Origin: a virus
IMG/VR virus record: IMGVR_UViG_3300044568_002317
Location: 1 to 51,122 of that record
DNA length: 51,122 bases
Direction: 5' to 3' (one strand)
The position numbers and the translations under genes are program-made. The notes below the pieces were generated by a model. That model had not been told where the DNA came from and made no database searches. It was given only the letters and a program-made list of their open reading frames with translations. Below are positions 7,728 to 15,121 of the stretch, piece by piece. Each line of letters starts with the position of its first letter. Within the stretch, counting starts at the first letter, position 1.

Positions 7728-8165
7728 TTAGTTACACCAGCTTTGCTTTGCTTCGCCGTAGTATTCGCGGGCAAACCCGTTGGCAATAAGCATTTGACGT
7801 AGACTCTGCCCGTTTAGCAGAACATCTCCCAACACACGACCACCATATTTGTCCCAGTCAATAAGCACAATCTGTCGTTGAGTGGCTTGAGCAACGGCTG
7901 CTTTGGTAAAGGCCGAGGCTGCTTCGCCACGCTGCGCTTCACTGGCACACTGAGCGCGGAATCCTTTTTCAGGAGTGTCAACTCCAAAAACTCTAATACT
8001 GAGTTCTTTCTTGAGTGGTGCAGGCAAAAAGTCTGCCTGGAATGCCACAGTATCACCGTCTATGACTCTGGTGATCACAGCGTCATATGTAACGCCAGGA
8101 CGTTGCTTGGGTTGTGCCATGGCCAGCACAGGCACGATCAGTAAGAGTAATAGTAGTTTTTTCAT
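7728..8165 (-). CDS. Secreted thermonuclease (staphylococcal nuclease family)
   Basis: 145 residues. The first 18 residues, MKKLLLLLLIVPVLAMAQ, form a clear signal peptide with a likely cleavage after AMA. The mature part is an SNase domain: IDGDTV with metal ligand D38, catalytic R58 (IRVFGVDTPE) with D63 and E66, and R110 in KYGGR, which correspond to D21, R35, D40, E43 and R87 of the staphylococcal enzyme. It is a Ca2+-dependent endonuclease of DNA and RNA, predicted to be exported to the periplasm or outside. It ends at a Cys (SWCN) that could pair with C73. No clear ribosome-binding site precedes the ATG. Phage use may be scavenging host DNA or attacking incoming rival DNA; this is speculation. 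Confidence 0.9.
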   Translation of the reverse strand: MKKLLLLLLIVPVLAMAQPKQRPGVTYDAVITRVIDGDTVAFQADFLPAPLKKELSIRVFGVDTPEKGFRAQCASEAQRGEAASAFTKAAVAQATQRQIVLIDWDKYGGRVLGDVLLNGQSLRQMLIANGFAREYYGEAKQSWCN

Positions 8166-8216
8166 ATTAAAATTTGTAGGTGTTATACAATAATTCCATT
8201 TGTATCGGATTGGTCA

Positions 8217-8603
8217 TTATCTAGGATAGCCAGCAAATGCTTTTACAGGGCTAGTATGATTTACCAATGCTGGTTCTAAACTATTTGGAGTACTTATTTG
8301 TATTTTTTTAGCAGGCAAGCCAGACATTGTTAATGCTTGGTCAATAATTGCCCCAACACTGTCATTGAATCCAGCAATCACTGCATCTTCACCAAATGCT
8401 GCTTTGGCACTCCAGGCAGGTATGTTGTTGGTAATACCATCAGTTCCTGTATCACTTCTAGCGCGAGCCATTGCCACACCCAGTCGATAAATTTGATACG
8501 GATCGCTAGATTGTACACCAGGCAACACAAACACATGATTCATAGGGTCTGCTTGCTCAGGCGGCAGTGTTGCTTCTTCGCGAAGAAATTCTCGTGCTCT
8601 CAT
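8217..8603 (-). CDS. Small protein with MRA-x-EF N-terminus, possible internal head protein
   Basis: 128 residues. It opens MRAREFLREEATLPPEQ and ends TSPVKAFAGYPR. The protein at 8600-8968 shares both ends (MRATEFIQES and TSPVKAFQGYPR) but little in the middle, so the two are diverged tandem paralogues. The N-terminus resembles the T4 capsid-targeting sequence MKTYQEFIAEA, which directs internal proteins into the prohead and is cut by protease gp21 after a (I/L)xE motif; here that would be LRE. The middle may be a small globular domain. Its start overlaps the stop of the upstream gene as ATGA, so translation is probably coupled. No family is recognised and the function is unknown. Confidence 0.7.
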   Translation of the reverse strand: MRAREFLREEATLPPEQADPMNHVFVLPGVQSSDPYQIYRLGVAMARARSDTGTDGITNNIPAWSAKAAFGEDAVIAGFNDSVGAIIDQALTMSGLPAKKIQISTPNSLEPALVNHTSPVKAFAGYPR

Positions 8604-8968
8604 CTTGGATAGCCCTGGAATGCCTTGACCGGACTTGTGAGATTCACTCCCGGAAGTTCTTCGCTTTTAAAGTTGCCGTTGTTTAGGTCTTTGTATTCAG
8701 CACCGGCAGCTTTAAATCCTTTGACCAACATTTGTTGTTCTTCTTCTGTGTAAGGATGTGCGCTGCGATCTTTACCAATCCAGGATTCATCATTCATATC
8801 TGGAACAAATGTTCCGTCAGTACATGCCACAGCCATCATCACACGATTTAGTGTGTAAGTGCTGTCAGTTCTGCTGGGGTCAAAAAACAAATTCATTCCA
8901 ACACTTGCATTTTGTTGGCGTTTGGTAATTTTACCTCTTGACTCTTGAATGAATTCCGTGGCTCTCAT
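8600..8968 (-). CDS. Small protein with MRA-x-EF N-terminus, paralogue of its neighbour
   Basis: 122 residues, starting MRATEFIQESRGKITKRQQN and ending LTSPVKAFQGYPR. The first ten residues match the T4 internal-protein targeting pattern, with IQE as the possible gp21 cut site. The segment ITKRQQNASVGMNLFFDPSR and later text read as a small soluble domain; no catalytic motif is visible. The gene starts at 8968 sharing one base with the previous stop (TGATG) and its own stop overlaps the next start (ATGA), placing it in a tightly coupled cluster with the 98- and 58-residue genes. Function unknown; an injected or capsid-internal protein is the main hypothesis. Confidence 0.7.
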   Translation of the reverse strand: MRATEFIQESRGKITKRQQNASVGMNLFFDPSRTDSTYTLNRVMMAVACTDGTFVPDMNDESWIGKDRSAHPYTEEEQQMLVKGFKAAGAEYKDLNNGNFKSEELPGVNLTSPVKAFQGYPR

Positions 8969-9264
8969 CAGACACTACCGTAGCCAATCACACCTGATTG
9001 GGCCGAGCTGGCTGTACCAAGTTCGGAGGCTGTGAAGTTAGCACCTGTGACTGTTAACTTATTTCCAGCACCTACATAAATCTGCGTGGTGCTATTTGGT
9101 GGTACAAGTGGCGCTGCACTCCAAAGATTACCTACGGCAGCAGCCGTGCCCAACGCAGTGACATACACATTATATGTAACCGATGTATTGCCTGTTACAA
9201 TCTCACATTTGTCTGTGTACCAAGTGGCATTGGATGCTGTACTATAAACGTTTGCTTGACTCAT
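8968..9264 (-). CDS. Small beta-rich phage protein of unknown function
   Basis: 98 residues, rich in Thr, Ala, Val and Gly with alternating strand patterns (VTYNVYVTALGTAAAVGNLW, then VPPNSTTQIYVGAGN). It resembles in style the 134-residue protein at 29684-30088, which has a similar VPPTSSIIVI segment, so it may be a small virion decoration or fibre-associated jelly-roll protein. Its start overlaps the stop of the 58-residue gene as ATGA, and it lies in a run of five coupled genes. No catalytic motif is visible. Confidence 0.65.
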   Translation of the reverse strand: MSQANVYSTASNATWYTDKCEIVTGNTSVTYNVYVTALGTAAAVGNLWSAAPLVPPNSTTQIYVGAGNKLTVTGANFTASELGTASSAQSGVIGYGSV

Positions 9265-9437
9265 TTGGCGTCCTTGTTGGGCTGACTGACCACAGGTTGA
9301 AATAGTTCACGAGTTTGATACATCACTCCGGGAATGTCCACAGGTTGTTGTCTCACTGAAGGAATTGACGGAGGTACATATTCATTGGCTTTGCGTTGTG
9401 CCAATTCGGCTGCAATTTCACTGTATGGTGTCATCAT
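9261..9437 (-). CDS. Small protein of 58 residues, unknown function
   Basis: A short frame fills the gap between the 844-residue gene and the next gene. It reads MMTPYSEIAAELAQRKANEY and continues with a Pro/Gln/Val-rich tail ending QPNKDAK. The start (9437) is one base after the stop of the upstream gene, and its stop overlaps the following start as ATGA. This tight coupling on both sides supports it as real. The second ATG at 9434 is equally possible. The tail looks unstructured; no family is recognised. Confidence 0.6.
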   Translation of the reverse strand: MMTPYSEIAAELAQRKANEYVPPSIPSVRQQPVDIPGVMYQTRELFQPVVSQPNKDAK

Positions 9438-9438
9438 T

Positions 9439-11973
9439 TTACCCCTTGTAGGCTTTCCATTGATTGGTCAAAGCAAAAATACTTTCTTCAACTTTTTTCT
9501 CTTTGTCAGCAACAGCTTTTTTCATTGGCTCTTTTTTGTCACCATCTTTGTCCATGTCTAAAAAGTCGGGCTTCTTGGCTTCTTTAATGCCGGCAATGTC
9601 ACGCATGCGGCTCAACATCTGTTCAAAACTTTCTGTCACAGACTCGTCACACTTTTCGGCTTCGGCAAGAGCCATTACTTGCTCTTGTTCTTTTATTGCT
9701 CTCAAGTCATCCATGGCACCATAACTTTTTAATACTTGTTCTAATCTATCTTTATGCTTGAAATCAAGTTGTTTTTGTTGCTCAGCGGACTTTGGTGCTA
9801 GATTTGAACCAATTGATGCATTCCGGTGTGCCTCGACTGCGCTATCTAATTCCTTCTTAAAATCTGGATTCTTAGTAGACAGATAATAAGCAACAGCACG
9901 TTGATAGGCAGGCCTCCAGACATCTTGTTTTTGTTGTTGGGTAGCAGAAGTTGGTGCTGATGTAGATTGCTGAGGGGCAGCTTGTGCAGCACCTGCACCC
10001 AGTGAACCTAGTGCCATTGCACCTGCTAGTCCTGCAGCACCAAGTTTTTCTCTCCAACCTTCTTCTAGCATTTCGTTAGTAACTTCAATACCAGACATTT
10101 CCAGCATCTTGCGAAGTTCACGCTTGAATTGTTCGTCATCTTCGTATGTGTGTTGGCGATCTTCTTGTCCTGCAATCACAGGAACGGTTGTTTGTCCAGT
10201 TGACTTAGGACCGTTCAATCCACCACTATACATCATGGCATCTTCTGTTCCTTCTTGGTCTGTGGGCCAATCAGGATTATTCTCAGCTAGGGCTTCGTCA
10301 ATGTCGCCGCACCCGCAATCGCTCATACCGCAACTGGGACATGGTTCTTCGCCGTGTCCGTGTTCTTGACCCATTTCTTGACCCATTTGATCGCCGCCAC
10401 CTAAGCCTGCATTTTTAAGCAGGCCTGCTAGTTTTAATGCATCTTCGTCTGTAGCAGTGATAGTCAAACTCTTGCCGCCTTCAGTCGAGTCACTCATGTT
10501 CACGCTCATTGATTCAGCAATCATCTTTTCCAATTCACGATTCATTGAATCGTAAATGCCTTTTCCATATGAGAAGCCGCTTGATGCTGTTGGGGTATCT
10601 GTGCCGCCTTGCTCTTTGACTTTCTTAGGCTTGTCTTCTTTTTTGTCTTTCTTCTCGTCGTACTCGATGTCTTTGGTAACTTTCTTGCCGGTTTTTTCGG
10701 CCTTGGCATCTTCTGAGCCACGTTTTTTACCATGGATGCCATCTTTCTTCTTCTCGTACTCAATGTCTTTGGTAACTTTCTTGCCGGCTCGTTCAGCATG
10801 ATTGTCACGCTTGTTTGTGGACTCTTCGCCTACAGCCATTTCATCGTCGCCTTCTTGATTCTGCATGTAGTCGTCCACAGCAGTCATCATACTTTCAATC
10901 TTGGCCAATTTGGATTGTACCCATTCTGGCAAGTTGTCATCATCGCCCAGGATCTTTTCCAAGGCTTGAGCATGACGTACCACAGTCTTGATGCTGTCTT
11001 TTGCCATGTCGCCTTCTTGATCATATTCGCCTTTTTCTGCTGGGTCAAAGTCATTTTCTTTGGTCATTAACTTTGATTTTCCTGATGGTCCTTTGGCGCC
11101 CATCTTGCTGCCAGTTCCTGATGGTCTACCACGGCCACGCTTTTGTGGTTCGGCATCACTGGCATCATCAGCACCTACTGAATTACCTTGGTCGTCTACC
11201 CTGCGAGTTACTTTACGGCCTGTAGCAGTTTGTTCAATGTCGTGTTTGTGACCACGTGTAACAGATCCAACTTTAGGAGCGTCAACACGAGGACGTTTGT
11301 GCGCTGTAAATGCATTATCAGTGCTGTCTTCGTCAGCCACTTGTTTATTACCGCCTTTACGCAACATAGCAAAGTCGTTGGCATCTAGTTTGCCGTTTTT
11401 GTTCATGTCAATTTTCTTTTGCTTTGGGCTCAATGCATTTTTAATAGCTTCAGCAGCCACGTCGCCAATGCGCTCGTCAACTTCTTTCTTAGCGCCTGCA
11501 ATCTTGTCAGCAAAAGTAATTTTGTCTGCAGGTGGTGCCAATGCAGCAAATGACTTCTGCTTGCCTGTCATTGGAGCACCGGCTTCCATTGCACCGGGCT
11601 TTTTGCCTGTTTGTGGCATGCCCACTTTCTTTTGTAAATCTTTGCGCATGGCTTCGTCATCGCCGTGCCCCAATTTTTCAAGACCTTTTCTTGCCATATC
11701 TTTGGCCAAATGACCTACCAACTTGGCTTTGTCTTTAAGACTTTCTTCAACTGTTTGTTCTTCTAGTTGACCGGCCTTCTTCATCTTCTGGAATTGTGCA
11801 CCGGCAATCTTGTTGCCTTTTTCACCGCCGCCAGCTTTCTTAGCCAGTGCTTTGAAGCCTGTTGTGGCATTGTTGTGCTTGCCCATGTCGCGCTCGTTTA
11901 ACTGGCCATGTGTCTTGCTAGGTGTGGCACGAATCTCGTCCAGCTTTTTGTTTAAGTCGTAAAAAAATGTCAT
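9439..11973 (-). CDS. Large modular charged protein with EF-hand-like loops and an AT-hook-like motif
   Basis: 844 residues, very rich in Lys, Glu, Asp and Gly. An EF-hand or dockerin-like Ca2+ loop, DMNKNGKLDANDF, lies at 189-201; a second Asp-rich loop, DMDKDGD, at about 806-812. RGRGRPSG (279-286) is an AT-hook-like DNA-binding motif. A 32-residue unit containing KKVTKDIEY occurs twice in tandem. A Cys/His patch, CPSCGMSDCGCG, follows near residue 555. At about 640-665 is a Gly/Ala-rich hydrophobic segment ending AGAAQAAPQ, which looks like a buried signal peptide. The start MTFFYDLNKKLDEIRATP is, from memory, common in uncultured aquatic phages. Function unknown; a head-internal or ejected DNA-associated protein would fit. 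It is read after AGAGGA, overlapping the upstream stop. Confidence 0.75.
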   Translation of the reverse strand: MTFFYDLNKKLDEIRATPSKTHGQLNERDMGKHNNATTGFKALAKKAGGGEKGNKIAGAQFQKMKKAGQLEEQTVEESLKDKAKLVGHLAKDMARKGLEKLGHGDDEAMRKDLQKKVGMPQTGKKPGAMEAGAPMTGKQKSFAALAPPADKITFADKIAGAKKEVDERIGDVAAEAIKNALSPKQKKIDMNKNGKLDANDFAMLRKGGNKQVADEDSTDNAFTAHKRPRVDAPKVGSVTRGHKHDIEQTATGRKVTRRVDDQGNSVGADDASDAEPQKRGRGRPSGTGSKMGAKGPSGKSKLMTKENDFDPAEKGEYDQEGDMAKDSIKTVVRHAQALEKILGDDDNLPEWVQSKLAKIESMMTAVDDYMQNQEGDDEMAVGEESTNKRDNHAERAGKKVTKDIEYEKKKDGIHGKKRGSEDAKAEKTGKKVTKDIEYDEKKDKKEDKPKKVKEQGGTDTPTASSGFSYGKGIYDSMNRELEKMIAESMSVNMSDSTEGGKSLTITATDEDALKLAGLLKNAGLGGGDQMGQEMGQEHGHGEEPCPSCGMSDCGCGDIDEALAENNPDWPTDQEGTEDAMMYSGGLNGPKSTGQTTVPVIAGQEDRQHTYEDDEQFKRELRKMLEMSGIEVTNEMLEEGWREKLGAAGLAGAMALGSLGAGAAQAAPQQSTSAPTSATQQQKQDVWRPAYQRAVAYYLSTKNPDFKKELDSAVEAHRNASIGSNLAPKSAEQQKQLDFKHKDRLEQVLKSYGAMDDLRAIKEQEQVMALAEAEKCDESVTESFEQMLSRMRDIAGIKEAKKPDFLDMDKDGDKKEPMKKAVADKEKKVEESIFALTNQWKAYKG
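10663..10790 (-). repeat. 96-base tandem repeat inside the 844-residue gene
   Basis: The plus-strand string ATGTCTTTGGTAACTTTCTT begins at 10667 and again at 10763, a period of 96 bases or 32 residues. Each copy encodes GKKVTKDIEY with Lys-rich flanks. The high identity suggests a fairly recent in-frame duplication. Confidence 0.8.
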
Positions 11974-11977
11974 TTCA

Positions 11978-12586
11978 TTATCCTCTTGGGTTGGCGCCGG
12001 TAGCGGGCTTGGGTTGACGCTTGATAGTGGTCATAGGGCTTTTGTTGCCCTGGGGAAGTTGGTTAGTGGTCTTGGCAGGAGGTGTCCGACCACCAGCCAC
12101 TGTGAAATCACTGCGGTAAGCATTCTTCAACACAGCATGATCGTATGGTCCGGTTGAATAGTCTTTCTTGAGTGCTCGTTGTTCAGCATCAGGAGCAGGA
12201 TAGTCTGTGTCTGCTAACAAGTCTTTGTTTTCAGATTCAATCCGGTCCATCTCGTCAACAAGTCCATCCACATGTGGTTGTGTTTGCATTACGATAAGAT
12301 TAGGGTCACCACCTAACATTTGAAACAACTGTTTGATCTGTGGTTCAATTGCTGGATACTTAAAACTCACATCAAACATGGTCACAGCATCATTCTGGTT
12401 GTTTGGAAAGTCTGTAAGGATCTTTTGTATGGGAGTGGTCTTGACGTCGCCCAGTTTGGCTGGATCAAATTGATCCAGTTTTGATTTGAGTTGACGCACA
12501 AGATCGTCTGGAATGCGACCACACATTTTGATACGATAGTCGTATGTGCGTTCACTTTCTGCTAGATATTTGGCAAATGGTTTCAT
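11978..12586 (-). CDS. Conserved small phage protein with possible capsid-targeting N-terminus
   Basis: 202 residues starting MKPFAKYLAESERTYDYRIK. The first eleven residues fit the T4 internal-protein targeting pattern (MKxYxEFIAEA) with LAE as the possible protease site. A globular part of about 110 residues follows (FDVSFKYPAIEPQIKQLFQM). The C-terminal quarter is Pro/Lys/Asn-rich and probably disordered, ending GANPRG. The gene follows the small terminase and precedes the 844-residue gene, whose ribosome-binding site is embedded in its last codons. A ribosome-binding site AGGAAC and an AATAAATA box precede the ATG at 12586. I do not recognise a named family. Confidence 0.72.
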   Translation of the reverse strand: MKPFAKYLAESERTYDYRIKMCGRIPDDLVRQLKSKLDQFDPAKLGDVKTTPIQKILTDFPNNQNDAVTMFDVSFKYPAIEPQIKQLFQMLGGDPNLIVMQTQPHVDGLVDEMDRIESENKDLLADTDYPAPDAEQRALKKDYSTGPYDHAVLKNAYRSDFTVAGGRTPPAKTTNQLPQGNKSPMTTIKRQPKPATGANPRG

Positions 12587-12603
12587 GTCAGGTTCCTGTG
12601 ATA

Positions 12604-12611
12604 TATTTATT
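12604..12611 (-). promoter_or_regulatory. Late-promoter-like AATAAATA overlapping the gp16 stop
   Basis: AATAAATA on the minus strand, one mismatch from TATAAATA, with its TAA being the gp16 stop codon (12609-12607). It lies 17 bases before the ATG of the 202-residue gene, with AGGAAC in between. Confidence 0.5.
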
Positions 12612-13098
12612 CTTTTTGAGCATTTTGATTCTTGCCCAGAATTCTTTCCAGTAATTCATTGCGGCTAAGCACATGGCCTTGCCCTTGTTGTGCAGTGGCT
12701 TCGGGGTCTTTGTCTAGTTGCTGTTGATCCAATCGCATTTTTTTCATCTGCAGATCAATCATCTTGAGTTTTTTGTCCAGTTTGGCTGTTTTGGCCGTGA
12801 TAGCATGGCCCAGCATGTTGCTGGCTACTGAAAATATTTCTGCTGCAAATCTTGAGTCAACTTGCATGCCCAATGACATCAACTCATCATAGCTATCGGT
12901 TGCTTTTTTAGCCAAATCATCCATTTCCATATCAGTGGCTTCTAACCCTTTCACCATGGGTAACGCTGCATCAATTTTATCTATTGCGTCATTGATTACT
13001 GCAAGTTTTTCTCTGTTGTCTGGAATAGAGGGAACAGATGTATCTACTTCTTTTGAAGTGGGCGGAAGGTCGAATAATTCTTCAAGTTTACGGGTCAT
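12607..13098 (-). CDS. 16: Terminase small subunit, gp16-like
   Basis: 163 residues, close to the 164 of T4 gp16. The protein is almost wholly helical: a central region (residues about 60-130) with heptad-like LDKKLKMIDLQMKKMRLDQQ suggests the coiled-coil oligomerisation core known for small terminases. The N-terminus MTRKLEELFDLPPT resembles T4 gp16's short acidic start (KLLDISDLPG). The C-terminal SRNELLERILGK would contact the large subunit. It forms a ring that recognises DNA and stimulates gp17. It follows gp4 and lies about 8 kb upstream of gp17, unlike the adjacent arrangement in T4. ATG at 13098, reached from a CTAAATA box five bases upstream. Confidence 0.8.
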   Translation of the reverse strand: MTRKLEELFDLPPTSKEVDTSVPSIPDNREKLAVINDAIDKIDAALPMVKGLEATDMEMDDLAKKATDSYDELMSLGMQVDSRFAAEIFSVASNMLGHAITAKTAKLDKKLKMIDLQMKKMRLDQQQLDKDPEATAQQGQGHVLSRNELLERILGKNQNAQKE

Positions 13099-13102
13099 GC
13101 CA

Positions 13103-13109
13103 TATTTAG
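13103..13109 (-). promoter_or_regulatory. Late-promoter-like CTAAATA at the gp16 start
   Basis: CTAAATA on the minus strand, four bases before the ATG. It is the loop of a small inverted repeat, GCCA upstream and TGGC downstream, the latter touching the start codon. No Shine-Dalgarno is visible between box and ATG. Confidence 0.4.
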
Positions 13110-13112
13110 TGG

Positions 13113-13544
13113 CTATGCTTTACCGTTCTTAAACATATCGTCTTCTGTTATCACTCTAAAAGTCAGGCCTTGATTTTTGCACCATTTGGTAGCAGCGTCC
13201 CATTTGGCATAGTTTACAGCTACCACAGCACGGTCTCTGGGCTTTTGGCCTTCTGTTATTGAACTTTGGCCTTTAGGTTTGATTTCAATTAATTCTGCTC
13301 GAAGTGTGTTGTCGCGAGTTTTATAAGTGATCAAAAAGTCTGGCACATAGGTGGTCATTTTGCCAGTTAATGGATGCAAATAAGGTATGCGAATGCTTTC
13401 ACTGGCCCATTGCATGATGTTGTCATTGGTGTCACAAAATCGCATGAATGAATGTTCCCATCCTGATCTATATCTGGGCATGCCCTGTCCCACATATTTC
13501 TTAGGGTTGATAACTTGGTATTGACCCTGTGCCCACTTGCTCAT
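13113..13544 (-). CDS. 4: Head completion protein gp4-like (PD-(D/E)XK nuclease fold)
   Basis: 143 residues, close to T4 gp4. Residues 25-60 read RSGWEHSFMRFCDTNDNIMQ and then SESIRIPYLHPLTG, the hallmark of gp4 and TnsA-like nucleases. The nuclease core can be traced as E30 (WE), D69 (VPDF) and E87-x-K89 (IEIKP), a complete PD-(D/E)XK set. T4 gp4 (also called gp50/65) is needed to finish filled heads before tails attach, possibly by trimming DNA ends at the portal. It overlaps the upstream 121-residue gene by four bases (ATGA) and is followed by gp16. High confidence from motifs and neighbours. Confidence 0.88.
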   Translation of the reverse strand: MSKWAQGQYQVINPKKYVGQGMPRYRSGWEHSFMRFCDTNDNIMQWASESIRIPYLHPLTGKMTTYVPDFLITYKTRDNTLRAELIEIKPKGQSSITEGQKPRDRAVVAVNYAKWDAATKWCKNQGLTFRVITEDDMFKNGKA

Positions 13545-13906
13545 TGCAACACTGTTCTGGCAGCATAGAAGTTGGGCACTGGCTGTGCATTCACACCCAG
13601 CAATGTGGCTCTGCTACGAATGTTGTTTAGATAGTAGGCCATGTTGAGATTGATGGTCATTATATTAGTGCCTTGAAAACTATCTAATAGAGTAAGTGCA
13701 GGAATGTTTGTTTGCTCGGCTACCTGAAACAAACTCACAGTAAAGTTGCCTGCTACTCTAGCATCTCCCATTTGCTGTTTGAAAAAACTCAACACAATGT
13801 CATACTCAGCTGACGGCACATTGGCCTCATACTTGTAGAAATTGTCAAAAATTCTTACTGTTTGATCAATGTTAGTGTTGGTGTAATTTACTGAACCTGT
13901 AGACAT
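13541..13906 (-). CDS. Conserved T4-like phage protein, probably structural
   Basis: 121 residues, no signal or membrane segment. It reads FDNFYKYEANVPSAEYDIVL then FFKQQMGDARVAGNFTVSLF, a pattern I associate with short proteins beside tail-tube and gp4 genes in marine T4-like phages, though I cannot name it. It starts as TAATG on the stop of the tube-like gene and its stop overlaps the gp4 start as ATGA. This coupling suggests stoichiometric co-expression with virion proteins. A small baseplate or tail-completion component is possible, without direct evidence. Confidence 0.65.
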   Translation of the reverse strand: MSTGSVNYTNTNIDQTVRIFDNFYKYEANVPSAEYDIVLSFFKQQMGDARVAGNFTVSLFQVAEQTNIPALTLLDSFQGTNIMTINLNMAYYLNNIRSRATLLGVNAQPVPNFYAARTVLQ

Positions 13907-15111
13907 TATACTCCGCCTCCGCCTGCTAAAATCTCAGCAGCACCCGGAGTATTATACGCTCGAACAATTGCTCGCTGTGTTGACTGTACAGGAAACAGCC
14001 ATCCATCAGCTTTGTTTATCACTGACTTGACTGCGCCAGCACCATTTTGACTGATTACTTGTTTGCCTAATGACACAGCTTCGCTTTGAACAATAGACTT
14101 TAGATTTTTGCCTTTGAATGTATTATATGCAGCGCCAGCTTTTTGTGCAGCACCAATCAAACCTGCAACTGAACCTTTTTCTAGATCAGCCATAATACCT
14201 TCTCCAGTAGATAACAAACCACCTTGACCAAATATACTGGCGGTAGATCCTGCACGAGCCAATGGACTTTGAGTGGTGTCATAATGTGCCGTATCTGGCC
14301 AACCAATATTTGAATCTGATTTTCCTGCGCCGCCGCCAAGACCGCCATTGAGGTATTTCACAGTTTCGTAACGTATGGTCATGGTATGTTGCATGGTACC
14401 ATTGCCTTGTGCGTAATCGTAGGTGTCATGATTCCAATTTGTGATTAACGGATTAATCAAGATGTATCTGGCGTACTTGTGCTGATCAAATCCAATGATC
14501 TGTATGTCTTTGAAGAATGGCGGCTTGCCACTAGCTGAGCTGGTACCATCCAGGAAGTTTTCGCCAATGTATCCCCAGTCGCTCACACTGCCTACACGAT
14601 TTTGTGAATAAATGTCTCGGTTGTTGTAACTGAATCCATTGTCTTTGGTTTGTATATTACCTATTGATCCATTGGTCACTGGAGCATTGCTAATGTATTT
14701 CTGTGCTGGGTCTTTGTAGTAGTATGAATAATACTGATACCACATTTCACGGATGTTGTCGCCACCATCATCATGAAATGTAATGTTTACTGGATCATAG
14801 TTGATTTTGGTTTGAACAATACGTTTGCGATTGTATTGATTTAATGTGGCAACGTCAATGGTATATTTAGGTAAATCAACAGTTTTTACTGCCAAGCTCA
14901 ATGTTGAAAGTTGTGTTGGTTCAAAAATTGTGGCATTTGACATTTTTTGAATCTCATTCACATTCAGTGTGAACTGAACATGGAATAAAAATTTAAATCT
15001 GGGTTTTAGTTCGTAGGCATTGGTGCGAAAAGTTTTACTTGCGTGAGTGTAATCACGCAAGCTGTTTGTCGCAGTAAAACCTTTAAGAAAGTCTTGGCCG
15101 AAGCTAGACAT
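13906..15111 (-). CDS. Tail-tube-like protein, possibly a gp54/gp48-type tube initiator
   Basis: 401 residues. The first 250 resemble the tail-tube fold: RFKFLFHVQFTLN near residue 40, then VKTVDLPKYTIDVATLNQYN and KINYDPVNITFHDD, the beta-sandwich core typical of gp19, gp48 and gp54. The C-terminal 130 residues are Gly/Ala-rich with helices, unlike gp19. It follows the gp19 gene directly. In T4, gp48 and gp54 start the tube on the baseplate and share the gp19 fold, so an initiator or tube-capping role is likely. ATG at 15111 after AAGG. Which of the T4 proteins it equals cannot be decided by reading. Confidence 0.6.
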   Translation of the reverse strand: MSSFGQDFLKGFTATNSLRDYTHASKTFRTNAYELKPRFKFLFHVQFTLNVNEIQKMSNATIFEPTQLSTLSLAVKTVDLPKYTIDVATLNQYNRKRIVQTKINYDPVNITFHDDGGDNIREMWYQYYSYYYKDPAQKYISNAPVTNGSIGNIQTKDNGFSYNNRDIYSQNRVGSVSDWGYIGENFLDGTSSASGKPPFFKDIQIIGFDQHKYARYILINPLITNWNHDTYDYAQGNGTMQHTMTIRYETVKYLNGGLGGGAGKSDSNIGWPDTAHYDTTQSPLARAGSTASIFGQGGLLSTGEGIMADLEKGSVAGLIGAAQKAGAAYNTFKGKNLKSIVQSEAVSLGKQVISQNGAGAVKSVINKADGWLFPVQSTQRAIVRAYNTPGAAEILAGGGGV

Positions 15112-15121
15112 TTGTTATGCC

